64,000 nucleotides of DNA from Prunus persica (Eukaryota; Streptophyta; Magnoliopsida; Rosales; Rosaceae): positions 7,406,890 to 7,470,889 of the forward strand of contig NC_034014.1 in NCBI RefSeq assembly GCF_000346465.2. Direction: 5' to 3'. Each line of letters begins with the position of its first letter. Position 1 is the stretch's first letter. A program made the translations under genes and the position numbers. A model generated the notes under the pieces. That model had not been told where the DNA came from. It did not search any database and saw only the letters and a program-made list of their open reading frames with translations. This document shows positions 21,330 through 32,900 of the stretch, in pieces.

Positions 21330-24300
21330 AAAAAATCCAAACCTGACAGGACCCAACCCGAATTCCTCGGAACTCAGGACGAACCTGCGGAAATTTCGAC
21401 ATCACACCGATGCCGGGTCCACTTACTAAAACTATAGCCTCTTTTCCCAAAAAGAAATAGGGGCACGAGGCTTTCTTTCGAAATTTTGACAGAGTCTCCC
21501 CTGTAAATTGGACTTTTCCCAGATTTCAACTTGTTAAAAACACAAAGAATATATCCCAACAGGTAACATACACAAGGTAGTAACATGTAATTTACATAAT
21601 AGGCCTCCAGCCTTCAAATAATTTGAAATAGAACCTCCAGCAATACTCTTAAGTCAATTAGTACTCTAAACAATACAAATAATGAATTCAAACAATTTTA
21701 TGAATGCCCACTGTAATCAACATAAAATAACGTCCCAATTTCCATCATATAAAGTTTAACATCCTAACACAAACATAAGTAGTTTAAGGCCTGAGCCCAA
21801 ATCGTACAACAGTCCAAAATGGGTTTCATACCTATCTTAACCAAAACACATTTAACCAACCCTCCCTTAGTCAAACTGGAATATGCACAACCATTTTATC
21901 ACGCCTCAATTTCAACCGAGCTTCAGAACCAACGACAAAGTTAGAACCAACTCTTAAAAACAACAGAAGACAAACTAGGTCCAAAAGACCAAATTAAAGT
22001 TCCAGAAATGAAATTTAGTCCACGGCTACACCTAAGTAAGACCCTAGGCTACCTACGTACCCCTTGTGAGGGACCAAGCCACACGTAGTTCTTAAATCAA
22101 CTATCACAATTAAGATAATATGCTATTATTTACAATAATACTAATGATTAAATTTAAATTCATTAAATAGACAAGGCAACTACCGAACACTCTAATAGTT
22201 CCTTTCCTTTTATCCAATCAATCTCGCAACCTTACCCTATCCAAGCGTATGTTACCGAACAACACTTCCCAATCCGCGACTTAGACATTCATACCAGTGC
22301 AAAGTAATCACAAAAGCACAAACTCAAGAATCTCACCCCGGAAACAAAACCACATATATATAAATATAACTACACCCACCTCCTACCATCATCATGTACC
22401 GGGGGGAAAATAATTCAATCCGGAGATTGTTTGACTAGACCACATGGAGGAGTCCTCAACAACCATGTGGCTATGGAACGAGCCGTCCAATTGGGGGACT
22501 AACTCTCAGCCAACACATGCAGCCAAATCCTCAAGACTCGTACGCATGTGACAAGTCCTATGCGCGCAAACTACCCAATCAAGGGTCTACCTCGTTAAGG
22601 TATGTCCGGGTTCCTACATATCCACGTATCCATTTTCATGTATCCAAGTATCTATTTCCATTGTTTTCAAGTATCAATATCCAAGGGAAGGTACATATGA
22701 TGATTCACATCATGTACTAGGGAAAACAATCCAACTGGGATCGTTTGACTAGTCCACATGGAAGAGTTCTCAATTGACCATGTGGCTAAGGAATGAGCTG
22801 TCCAACTGTGGGGACGAACTCTCAGCCAGCACGTACAACCGAATCCTCAAGACTTGTATGCCTGTGACAGGTCCTACGCGCAGACTATCCCATTAAGGGT
22901 CCACGAAACACCCCGTCAAGGGTGTCCAAGTTCCAACATATCCAAGTATCTTAATTTCCAATTCCAAAGTTCCAAATCAGAGGAGATACATAGGGTAGTG
23001 CGTATAACACTTCAAACTGACATACTATAATCTCATTCATTTCCACAATCTCACACTGACAACCCAAGTACCCCACACATAACCAACATAGATTGAAATT
23101 CTCAAAATCCGTATATACATACTCAAGATACTCAAATATGCCAAAACCCAAAATATATATACAAATGCTTTATAAAAACAAGTTCAACAATTGAATACAT
23201 ACTATATTCAATAAACCATTAAAATACTATGCATAATTTTTCCATCATAAAACCATGCTTATTATTTGAAAACAAAGTCCACTCACTAATAATCATAGCC
23301 GAGCCCAAGGTTCACTTTTATAACTCACCCAAATCAATTAATCCATGTGCATCTATTCCATAATTTCAATAATTATTAAAATAATATCCAAGAATTTTCA
23401 TACGATAATATAAAACAATCTCAAAATTCCAACATAGTCAACTTACTAAAATAATGGTCGAGACTCGTTAACAAGGTCGTTCTAGTACCCCTCGAACACG
23501 GAAACTACTTCGGAATACTCACGGTCAACCGAGGGGTCAAACTACCCAACTCGATCAATCTGGCTCGCAGGGCCCACGACCTCCGTTTTACAATCCAAAA
23601 GTTTCTAAGGGTTCCATAAGATCTAGGATACACGTCTTGTAATTTTGGTCCGAAAAGGACAGTCGGATCACTCACGATCGCACGATCGGACGGTTATCGT
23701 AAAACACAAACTTTATGTTATTGAATCAGAACATTCGAGGCTCCTATTCACGATGTACGAATTCATACACAATCCTAGGAATACCTATGTAAACATAAAT
23801 TAAATTCAAGACGATCCAACGGTTTGAACCAATCGAACCCGGAAATCGCACAATAGGTGAGATCCGTTCGAGGTTCAAACGTTAACCAAATTAGAATTCG
23901 AAAGTACCTACGTGCTCGTGAGGACCAAGAGATCATTTTAGGACATAATTGCGGTCCATTACCTGGCCCACGCTCTGCCGCACGCCCCCGGCAACGCGTG
24001 GGTGCCTTGAGTAATTTCTGGTGGCCTGAAAAACTCCTAACCGCCGGCCAACCATCAGCTAGATCATTAAAAATATGTGAGAAAGCATACCTCACTCGCC
24101 TAAAACGGTGGTCGAATGAGGAAGAATGAGCCGGCGAAAGTTTACGAAAAAGCTGTCCAAAATTGCCTGTTTCTGGGCTGTTTCCGTTAACCACGGCGGC
24201 GGTTCGAGGCGGCTAAGGGCTGGGGCTGTAAGAGGGAAGTGTGATAGTTCTAACATGACCGGTCTTACTTGAAATGGTGGCCGGAGTTGGGAGAAATCAC

Positions 24301-24340
24301 CCTTTGAAAATTGGCTAGTCAAGCTGCCCAAAATGAAGAA
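21330..24340 (-). mobile_element. Non-coding LTR-retrotransposon-like block
   Basis: A 3-kb block less AT-rich than its surroundings, with no gag or pol frames. On the minus strand its start (near 24300) reads like the leader of a plant LTR element, with donor-like GTATGC near 24090. Features include a duplicated 320-bp unit and a TATCACGCCTCAA stretch near 21898, similar to the TGTCACGCC ends of some Gypsy LTRs. It could be a large non-autonomous LTR derivative; exact termini are not defined. Confidence 0.45.
22388..22990. repeat. Tandem duplication, about 320 bp x 2
   Basis: The first unit starts near TCATGTACCGGGG (22392) and the second near TCATGTACTAGGG (22710). Shared blocks include GACTAGaCCACATGG, GAACTCTCAGCCA-type and CCTCAAGACT segments. 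Divergence is moderate, so it is not recent. Confidence 0.8.
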
Positions 24341-25190
24341 ATTCTGGGTTTTAAAAAAAAAAAACTGAACTTCAAAATTTTTACGGTTATGCCACTGAAC
24401 TTCTTTTGATTGTCATTTCTTTGTTACAACTCCAATTCGAGTCTAATACGACGTGCTCTACATAACGGTCCAATCAAAATTTCCAAATTCCTTCCCGAAC
24501 TTAAAATGACCTTTTTACCCCTTTTTATATTAAATAATATCTTTAATTTTCAAAAACTTTAATTAATTCAAATCATTTTATTAATTATCGCTTGTACTAA
24601 AAACAATGTATGATGGCTAATTCAATGATTTACGAATGGGGTTGATACTTTATCATTTTTAAATTTATTTGACCTGTTTGTTTGCAATCAATTTACCCAT
24701 TCATAGTGGACTCGTTTATAAGCTTATGCAAAGTCATCTAGAAGAACCCAGCTCCCTCATTCGAACCAAAAAAATAACAATAACAATAACCATCTCCCCA
24801 AACCAACCTCCAAGTAGGTAGGGACGAAGCTAGACCATGTTCGGTATTTTCATTTTTGGGGTCTCAATCACTTCTTTTCACAGTTTTGGATATCCATGTT
24901 GTTTTGTTAAAGAGACAAAAACTACTCTTAGGGGAAGCCTACATACAACTGTTTGGAGAAACTTGCAGGCTGCTGCTTTTGCTTTCCACTTTATCAAAGA
25001 ATTGGTATTGGAATGATTCCCATTTCTACTTCTCCTTTATTTAGTAGCATATGGACGTTGTAATGATTTCAATTCTTGACTTCCCCTTCATTTACTCATG
25101 TGAGGTTCTTACTAAAGAGAGAACGACCATTTGTGAATATGTCCATTTCTATTCAAAGAATTGTACAGCTAAGGCTCTTACAAATATGCA
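24341..25190. other. Spacer, no gene seen
   Basis: A TAGGGACGAAGCTAGACC stretch near 24822 resembles a hAT terminal repeat (compare 58590), without a found partner. ATTATCGCTTGTACTAAAAA near 24586 matches the 3' module of SINE family B. No host gene is recognised. Confidence 0.45.
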
Positions 25191-25192
25191 TC

Positions 25193-25345
25193 CACTACAA
25201 GAAATTTGAGTCTTTACTGCGTGCGTTGGGCACCGTAAATGAAATTCAAGGCATTTGGTTGCATATCACGAAAGGCCAAGTCGAAAATAGTCTTTTCCTT
25301 TTACAGCGTGCATTCGCTTACCGTAAGCGTTAATAAGGCGCGCCA
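25193..25345 (+). mobile_element. CACTA (En/Spm) transposon end
   Basis: It starts with the CACTA hallmark CACTACAAGAAATTTGAG. This is followed by short inverted subterminal words (TTTACTGCGTGC, CACCGTAAA; TTTTACAGCGTGC, TTACCGTAAGCG), as in CACTA ends. No matching opposite end is found in the window, so it is an orphan end or a deletion product. Confidence 0.65.
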
Positions 25346-25844
25346 TGATTGACTATATATAAACGTATTCACAGACTCTTATAAACCTTACAAATTTCCC
25401 CCACCATTAAGAAATTATAGAGTAGTATTGTATTACCACCTCAGCTTGTGATACTCCCATTGAAAATATGTCATGTATCATTTAGGAATATTAATTTAAA
25501 TTTTTTTCCTCTAGACTTGGAAGCTGTAGGGATTTTTCCGTTCTGGCAGCTACTGATGGGTCTGGGCTGCTGTAAAGAGTCAAATGTATGAAAATTGCCC
25601 ATGGGTTTGAGTTTAAGGATCAGACCCCAAGAGTGCTTCAAAGGGTAGCTGAACCTTAGGAAACACCTTGCTCTCCTTCACCAATGAAACCAACAATTGC
25701 TTACAGATAGATTCTTAGCTTGGCCTGAGAAGCTTGGCATGGAAGCAAAGCAGTCATGAGTTTAACATTAGAGAGAGAGGGCTGTGAGTTCCTATGAGAA
25801 ACAAGGGTTTTAAAGTAGAGGAGAAGGAATTTTAAGAGAGTTCG

Positions 25845-26047
25845 TTGAAGAGAGAGAGAGAGAGAGAGGTGGGGGAAAGAACAATGGGTGTGTTGAGTAG
25901 TTTTCGGCAACCAGACGAGAGCTCTGTCAAGATCTGGAATGACTTCCTAGAAAAGAAAATGGGAGGAGATAGAGGAATAGGGCTCGAAATTGCAGGGTTT
26001 CAGAGATGAGAGATGATGCTTGCTCTCTGGAGGTAGGTTAGATGGGG

Positions 26048-26101
<54 letters not shown>

Positions 26102-26275
26102 GAAGATGAGGGTTGAAGAATGAGTGGCTTGAGCAAGTTTCCGGCAGCTTGACGAAAGCTTTCTCAAGCTCTGGAATGGCTTGCAAAAAGAGAAAATGGA
26201 AAGAGATGGAGGAATAGGGCTTGAAATTGAAGGGTTCCAAAGATGAGAGATGATGCTCGCTCTCTGGATCTAGTT
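25845..26275. repeat. Duplicated 190-bp unit flanking a (GA)n tract
   Basis: The stretches 25845-26035 and 26095-26275 are similar (both contain a TCTGGAATG block and end in GAGATGATGCTCGCTCTCTGG or close). A pure GA tract at 26053-26098 lies between them, and a short GA run precedes the first unit. Confidence 0.75.
26053..26098. repeat. (GA)n microsatellite
   Basis: About 23 GA dinucleotides between the two copies of the 190-bp duplication. Confidence 0.95.
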
Positions 26276-26279
26276 ATGT

Positions 26280-27740
26280 TTAATGGGTAGGAGGTACCTC
26301 CTTTTATAGCCGCTAGAAGCTCATCCTTCCCAAGTAACCCTAATGAGTTCTCCCCAATTTTACCAAGTCTCCTCTTTCATTTCTCTTCTCTCCCTTCGAT
26401 CCATCCCTGTTTTGTGAAATCCTCCTCTGCCCAATACATAGAGACCATATTTTGGGGGTTCAGAAGTCTTCCTGCAGCTGCTCCAGTGATAATCTCCTAT
26501 CTTTGGTTATCACCTCTCCTTCTTTCTTCCCCTATTTCATGGCAAGATCTAGTAAAGGAAAGAGATAGGTAATAACATTGGTCTGAAGGATGCCTTTTTC
26601 CTTGCGCGCGCTAATATCCTCTGGTTTTTTGAACGTTCTACCTTGAGGTTTGCTTTGCCCACGTGCTGGAGTCTCCCAACAGCCCACATACATGGGCAAC
26701 TTTGGATTTTGTCGTGGTCTTTGTCTCTAGCCATGTGCTGGAAACCTGCAGATATTTTTCTTGGTTGCTTGGGCCTTCTTAAGGTGATGGGTTAGCTCAC
26801 TATGGGCATGGGCTAACTCCCTAAAGTGATGGACTATTTTTCTTAAGGTGATGGGCTAATTTTCTAAAGTATTGGGCTCCTTTTTTTCTCTCATTTATAC
26901 TTAGCCACATATTTGGGCTCAAGAAATAGGCTTGAGTTTTGGGGCTCCCAAGCAGCCCAAAACTTCCATTTCTCGGCTCATCAATGGGTCTCATGAAAAC
27001 TCGTTACCATCCATACCACAACCCACTCAGCAAGCCCCAGGCATTTGCGTGGCTTGAGCCCACTTAAGCTTGTAGCGTGGCTATGTGCAAAATAAGGGTT
27101 TTTCTTCTTTGCATTGCATGTCAATTGGCGTGCTTAAATTTTATCGCTTTGAAGAGGAATATGACGCTTGACAGGATAATTAGCTTGGGCTCATAGAGCC
27201 AATGCTTATTTCAACTCTTAGCATAACAGATTGCATATTTATTTGGCACAGTACGTGGATCATGACTCGTGTGAGCGTGAATGACGAACTTTCACGTGCT
27301 CCAAATCAAATCTTTTCTTAATAAGGCATTGCACTGGGCTGGGAATTTATTTGGACTCCACCCTAGATTTTTTGGGCCTCAACAGAAGCTAATTATTATC
27401 TGTTAAATAAAACTGAAAAATAAAAGAGCCACACCACCTACCCCAAACCGTCTTCAACCTCGTGTTGGCTTCGTGGCTGCTGCCTTCTCTCTCTCTCTCT
27501 CTCTCTTCAACTGCTTAATCATTGTTCAATCCTCTTCTCATTCTTTCGGTGGCTACCCCAAAACTAGCTTTTTTTTCTACGTTTTCCCACTAATTTGTTA
27601 ACTTCTAATTTTCAAATTGCCATCAAATGTGAAGAAAGTTGGGGTGGGAGGTGTATGTTAGTAGTAATTGAATGAAATTGGACCCTTTTCAATGCTGATG
27701 AGATCTTGCAGGTTCATTCACAGGTTCAAGAGATCTTGCA
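26280..27740. other. Repeat-like spacer, no gene seen
   Basis: It contains short recurring phrases (AAGGTGATGGGCTAA near 26785-26870) and a CT run near 27486-27506. It is possibly derived from a retroelement, but nothing is specific enough to name. Confidence 0.4.
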
Positions 27741-27741
27741 G

Positions 27742-27744
<3 letters not shown>

Positions 27745-27791
<47 letters not shown>
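27745..27791. repeat. (GA)n microsatellite
   Basis: About 23 GA dinucleotides. The open frames that cross it on both strands are low-complexity and not considered genes. Confidence 0.95.
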
Positions 27792-27794
<3 letters not shown>

Positions 27795-29195
27795 GGAGAA
27801 GATAAGGATGGGCAGAAAGGGGAGGCAGTGCGGTAGTATTGGGTTGGGTTGGGAGGTGGATTCTTTCGTCTTCTACGTTCTAATAGGAGTATCACAAGCT
27901 GAAGTGGTAGTACAATACTTTTTATAGTTTCTCCCCACCGTTAGTCAAACGATTAATAAAACTACTAAATTTTGACGTGGCAAATGTAGGCCTCAATTTT
28001 ATGCTGACAGGGAGCCTACACACAAGCTATAAATTAACCCTCAGCTCCAATGACCCATCCCCTCTGGGATGAGCTGCTTGAGACACCCATATCTCTTCCA
28101 CCGAGGCGCTACGGTACCTAGACGTGCACCTGGGCCTGGCTAAAGCTAGAATTCAGCCCTTCACTGATTCAAATTTTTCAACAAAGTTCATGAATTTGTA
28201 AAACATCTTTCCATAATTTCGCAAAGCATACAAAAATATGTTGTCTAGAATCCAGATTATGAAAGACTTGCATCAACCTAAGGTTAGCCCAATTTCAAAA
28301 GATGACCAAGTTGCCTCGAACGTTTCCGTCTTTTCTGTTCTTTTCTTTTCTTTTCTTTTTTATTTTGGTATCAAATCTTGGTTTCAAGTCAAAAAATCAA
28401 TTGCAACTGCAGTGTCTTATTCTTTAATATTCATATCAGATTATTATTATGTTACAAGGATTTCAGTACTCATATTATCTCCTAATCACATCTTAATTAA
28501 GCAAATTGTATATTTAAAGTCAATATCCATATGTGAGAATTATAAAGCAAAGCAACGTGTGTGAAGCTCAATATTCTTACCATGTTTAATTAGTGGCAAA
28601 AAGACTGAAATCCAATGGGTTCTCACCACACTGGTGGTGAATTTTCCCTTCCTCCCATGACACTCAAAATCGAAACCCAATGGAATTTCTTTCTTCCAAT
28701 GTAATAAAGAAAAAAAAAATAGTGAAATCCAATTGGGTTTTGAGTGGCTCACCTCAAATAATAAAATAAGCAACTCGAAATCATTAAACGCAGAGACATT
28801 ACCAAATATCTGCCCTAAAATGAATTAAAAGCCATATGCACATGGTGGAGAAATCTCGAAGCCAAATCACCACTATATTGGCTTTGGCATTACAGAAGAG
28901 TACAACGCAACAGGCTCAGTTGTGCTTGATTGACTTTTGTTGTTGTTGCTATGCTTAGCCTTCCGTCGCTGAGTAGGTGGAGTTTTCCTATTTATAGCAC
29001 CAAAGAGACAAAACAATTATTTCGTTTTTGATGAATGAGGCAACAAATATTGCTATCAGATATATTTAATATAATCTCTATCAGATTTTGTGGGCATCCC
29101 ACTTAGTATTGCATCAATAGGTGGAGACACCAACCCACCAAATTTATCGATTATATATATTAAAACTGTCAATCAGAAAAACCCTAGCTAGCATG
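27792..29195. other. Spacer upstream of the small peptide gene
   Basis: No gene is recognised. Related words (TGAAATCCAATGGG near 28608, TGAAATCCAATTGGG near 28723, and an inverted copy near 28675) suggest an old MITE at about 28600-28745. Confidence 0.4.
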
Positions 29196-29199
29196 CCTC

Positions 29200-29207
29200 T
29201 ATATAAA
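29200..29207 (+). promoter_or_regulatory. TATA box of the small peptide gene
   Basis: TATATAAA lies 88 bp before the ATG at 29288, the spacing expected for a leader of about 50-60 nt. It supports the short frame being a real gene. Confidence 0.6.
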
Positions 29208-29287
29208 TTATCTGATTAAACTTCTTCAGCCTCATCCATCCAGTATCATTTTTTGGGTAACAGACGAAATACAAAAGCTGGTCAACA

Positions 29288-29524
29288 ATGAAACTCTTGG
29301 CTCTTGCCCTAATTTTGATGGTGGCGAGCTCTTCCTTTGCCGCAGGGAAGGCGTCAAATGAACATGATGGATATTTGCATGGCCGGGAGCTAGGTGAGGA
29401 GGCGGAGGTCGGCCAAGGAGGGTATGATGGGTATCCTGGAAGCAGTGTCAACAACCACCATCACCTCCCGTGGCAGGACTTCAACAGCAAGGGTGGCAGT
29501 GATAACGATAATGGCGGTGGCTAA
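29288..29524 (+). CDS. Small secreted peptide precursor (78 residues)
   Basis: An intronless short gene of no family I can name with confidence. The first 19 residues (MKLLALALILMVASSSFAA) form a textbook signal peptide. The rest is hydrophilic and Gly/Asp-rich, with no cysteines. Near the C-terminus is a compact block, GYDGYPGSSVNNHHHLPWQD, followed by a Gly/Asp tail. A short Tyr/Pro/His-containing block after an acidic spacer is the layout of post-translationally processed signalling peptides, so it may be one, but it lacks the exact motif of PSY, RGF/GLV, CIF or CLE families as I know them. A TATA box lies 88 bp upstream and AATAAAA about 165 bp after the stop. Secretion is likely; the function is unknown. 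Confidence 0.65.
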   Translation: MKLLALALILMVASSSFAAGKASNEHDGYLHGRELGEEAEVGQGGYDGYPGSSVNNHHHLPWQDFNSKGGSDNDNGGG

Positions 29525-30040
29525 AAAATATTACTTATAAGTAATGAGTTGATACGGTATGGGTACGTAAGAGCTGTTTGTGTGTGTTTATATATATTGA
29601 TATATGTTTGTATATATAAGCAATAGTGTACCCGATCCATATATAGTATAGTTTATGCTTGGGCTTGGGGCATATGGTGTAACTCTGAATAAAACAGTGT
29701 ATTTTTGTTTATATGGTTATGTGATTAAGGTATAAAATAATATTCGTAATGTTGAATCTTGGTTTTTAGATCGGACAAATATACTTTATTTGTTTCTTAA
29801 CGCAAATTAAGAGACCTATAATAAAAGATAAGGTCATAATAAGATCCTTCAGTTTCATTAGCATACCTGCATGAAGTTATTAAAGTTGTTGGCTTGAAGA
29901 AGTTCAACCCATGAAGAACAAGTATTGCGGAGTTTATGTGTTGGCTATGGAGATGAACTATAGAACTTCATAATCCGAATGGAGAACAAATGGTTTTACG
30001 AGGAGATGATAATATTAACTCCAATAATTGAAGGACTGAT
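29525..30040. other. 3' flank and spacer, no further gene seen
   Basis: The 3' region of the small peptide gene, with AATAAAA near 29690. The following DNA to 30040 may contain degraded Copia coding text but is too short to assign. Confidence 0.4.
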
Positions 30041-30043
30041 AGG

Positions 30044-30180
30044 CACTACTACAATATCCTTAAACCACGATACCAAATACAAGACGTTATGGACGACGTT
30101 TTTACAAAACCATCGTGGTATATGATCTAATACACCGCTAAAAGCGAGTTGCGTTGGGTTGATTTTAAAAACACGACGTT
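30044..30180 (+). mobile_element. Second CACTA-type transposon end
   Basis: It begins CACTACTACAATATCC, followed by the inverted words ACCACGATACC and ACCATCGTGGTAT, which form a subterminal hairpin typical of CACTA elements. No opposite end was found. The AT-poor stretch at 30350-30660 may be internal sequence of the same element. Confidence 0.55.
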
Positions 30181-31092
30181 GTCAATTAAACAAGCATCAT
30201 CGTTTGAAAACGCACTAAACCAAAAGACCACTCAAAGCTTATTCGCCCTCGACCTAAAAATTTCAGATTTCACCCAAAACTTGAAAAACATCACTCTATC
30301 TCCTTTCGAAACCCTCCTCAACTCTCTTCAACATTCCCTCTCATCTCATCTTCTCATTCTCTTAAACAAATCTAATTGTTCACTGTCGTCGTCACCTAGC
30401 TCGCCAGCATAGGAGGTCACTATTTGCATTTAAGTTTGAGGCTACTTGAGCCCCTTGGCTGCCGTCGTCACCTAGCTCGTCGCCATAGGAGGTCACCAAG
30501 AGCTTTGCCTCACAATAAGTACTTCCAATCTCACCTCTCTATCACATATCTGAAGCACAATCTCCCTCGCGCTGTCCAGGCCACCAAGCTCGCGTTGTCG
30601 ATGTTATGAGCTCGCCATTTCCCTCACGTTACTTCCCTTTCCAAATTCGTGTGTCAGCGTTCTCTGGTAGGTGGTGTTCAACATCTTCAAGGTTAGCCTC
30701 CTCACCCTCTTCCTCTCTTTCTCTCATTTTCATTGATTCCCAAATATCAAAATCCCTAACTTCTTCCACTATTTCTTAAATTCCCAAATTAGACACACAA
30801 ATTAGAGGATCTAAAACAGAAATTTCATCCTCTTCCTTTTTTCTAGGTTTTATTTGGGCAAGAATCTATTTCTAGGGTTATGTTCTACTGGCTTAGCTTT
30901 CTCCACCCTTTTATCTGTATCAATGGGTTTGATTATTATGTGGATTTTGTTTTTGTTTTTTGCAGTGTGGATTTCAGTGTGCATCTTCATGTTTTGTACC
31001 TCTCCCTCCGCTGTTGTTTTTGTGTTCTTAGTTTCCCTTCAATATTTACTTTGTGCTTTCATTTGAGTGCTTAGTTTAAAGGGAGATTCACT
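30181..31092. other. Possible transposon interior, no gene supported
   Basis: It contains a repeated phrase (CCGTCGTCACCTAGCTCG near 30386 and 30462) and pyrimidine-rich sequence. Open frames are short and have no known domain. Confidence 0.35.
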
Positions 31093-31100
31093 ATAATACC

Positions 31101-31660
31101 TAAGGATGGCAACGGGCCGGGTAGGGGCTGGGTATGACAATACCATCTCCGTACCCGCTCTCCATCCCCGCCCCCATCCCTAAACCTATACCCGTTTAAT
31201 AAGTTTCGGGGAATCCCCGTCCCCGTTCCCGTCGAGGGACTATCCCCCATACCCGCCCCGAATCCCCAATTTTTTTTGCACAAAAAATATTTATCATATA
31301 TTTTAACATTAAGTTTCATATTAAATTATCATTCAACACATCCAAATTAACTATAAAGTTCAACTCAACTATTCAAAATCACATCAATATGAAAGTCTAG
31401 AAAAGATTAGGAAGAATTAGGAGAGAGAGGTTAACTTAGGGTTAAACATAAATATTATAATTATATATATATATATTTAAATATAAACATATATATTTTC
31501 AGGTCGGATTCGGGGATGGGGACGCCAATACCATCCCCTCCCCATACCCGTCGAGCATTTTTTAAGTTCGAGGATCCCCGTACCCGATACCCATTTGGCC
31601 CCGAAATCTCCCCCCATTAGGGTCGGGGACCCGCCCCCGCGGGGATTTTTGCCATCCCTA
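31101..31660. mobile_element. Non-autonomous hAT element with 8-bp target duplication
   Basis: The ends are TAAGGATGGCAA and, inverted, TAGGGATGGCAA. A perfect 8-bp direct repeat ATAATACC flanks the element (31093-31100 and 31661-31668), diagnostic of the hAT superfamily. GC-rich CCCCG/CGGGG words lie near both ends, and the middle is AT-rich. There is no transposase. Confidence 0.9.
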
Positions 31661-31996
31661 ATAATACCTAATATAGGAGCCCAAATTATTTTAAAAAAAA
31701 CCTATATGAAATGGACTTTGAAAACACACCCAAAACCCATTTACAACATAACAAAAAGGCTTTTAACTTCTTTTAAATTATAAAACTACCATTAATTTCT
31801 TAAAATAAACTCAACTCCAAAACCTCATAAAAAGCCCAAAACACTCAATGGATCATCAAAGTAATTTAATAATTAAAATTAAATTCAATAAGGCCAACTG
31901 TCATTTTTTGGGTTTTTTTTTTGGGTATGTTTATAGAAATTAAATAGTGTATGGTTTATTTATAGTTTTAGTGCTCAGAATGGGTATTTGACTAAA

Positions 31997-32250
31997 GAAT
32001 AATGCTACTCTTACCACATTTGTATACCACATCTCTATACCATCTTATGTGGCAGCTGAGGTGGACAGCCACATCAATTAAAATTATTTCATATTTTTTT
32101 TCTTTTATGATTTATTCCAGTTTTTTTTTTTTTCTAATTGTCTTGATTAAAATACACTTCATTGATTTAATTGATGTGGCATATAATATGGACATGCCAC
32201 ATCATGTGGTATAGAAATAGGATAAAAATGCGATAAGTGTAGCATTATTG
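31997..32250. mobile_element. Mutator-type MITE with 9-bp target duplication
   Basis: A 254-bp element with terminal inverted repeats GAATAATGCTACTCTTA and, inverted, CAATAATGCTACACTTA. It is flanked by a perfect 9-bp repeat TTGACTAAA (31988-31996 and 32251-32259). Nine bases is the Mutator-like signature. The arms contain paired TACCACAT and ATGTGG words, giving a hairpin. Confidence 0.88.
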
Positions 32251-32499
32251 TTGACTAAATATCTCTAGTTTAAATCAATATTCCAACAAGCAATTGTTTA
32301 GGTCTCATGAATTTTGGTTTTCTAATTTCTGTGTGTTTGTGTTTGGGCTTGTACATTTATGTAAATCCCTTTGAAAGATGTTTGTTGTTTCGCTATTGGT
32401 TGAGGTATGCCCTCTGCCCTTTTTGCTTGCAAGGTGGTGTTTCATTTGCAAACTTTGTGTGAAATTTAATGTTATCGCTTACGTGGTTGTGTTTATAGC

Positions 32500-32900
32500 T
32501 TGGCTTAATTAGTTATTTTCTTATTTTCTTTCAAATCAATTACTTAAAAATTCCGTTTGTGTTTATGTGTGTAAGTTATATGTTTAAATTTCATTTTAAT
32601 TTGTCTAAGTGTTTGTTAAGTTAAATTAGGTTTAATTACTTCGAAGTTAAGAAATCAGTCCTTATAGGAATGATCTCGTGCTAGCCTTGCTAAATTACGA
32701 TTGACTTTGTGCACTTGCGAGTATAATTTGTGTTTAGATTAACCTCTATTTTGCAGGTATCTAAAACTCAAAACAGATATCGCTATGAAGGGACCTGTTG
32801 TTGATACCGCTACATGGGGGAATACAAAAGTTTGGAAAATGTGCAAGAAGCCAAGAACAAATTGATGAAGTTAAAATTGAATTGGTAGAATTTGTGAGCA
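32500..32900 (+). mobile_element. Gypsy-like leader fragment
   Basis: GGAATGATCTCGTGCTAGCC... followed by TTTGTGCACTTGCGAG resembles the conserved leader of Athila/Tat-type Gypsy elements after the 5' LTR (compare 57130-57195). Only a fragment remains. Confidence 0.4.

Noticed and set aside
20901..21450. Glu/Arg-repeat and Ser/Leu-repeat frames
   Set aside because: They are simple-sequence translations of the CT tract; no unique protein sequence.
23775..24331. Overlapping frames of 90-139 residues on both strands
   Set aside because: The less AT-rich LTR-like leader gives chance open frames; no retroviral or host domain is recognisable.
27689..27927. Frames of 68 and 73 residues
   Set aside because: They are dominated by the GA microsatellite.
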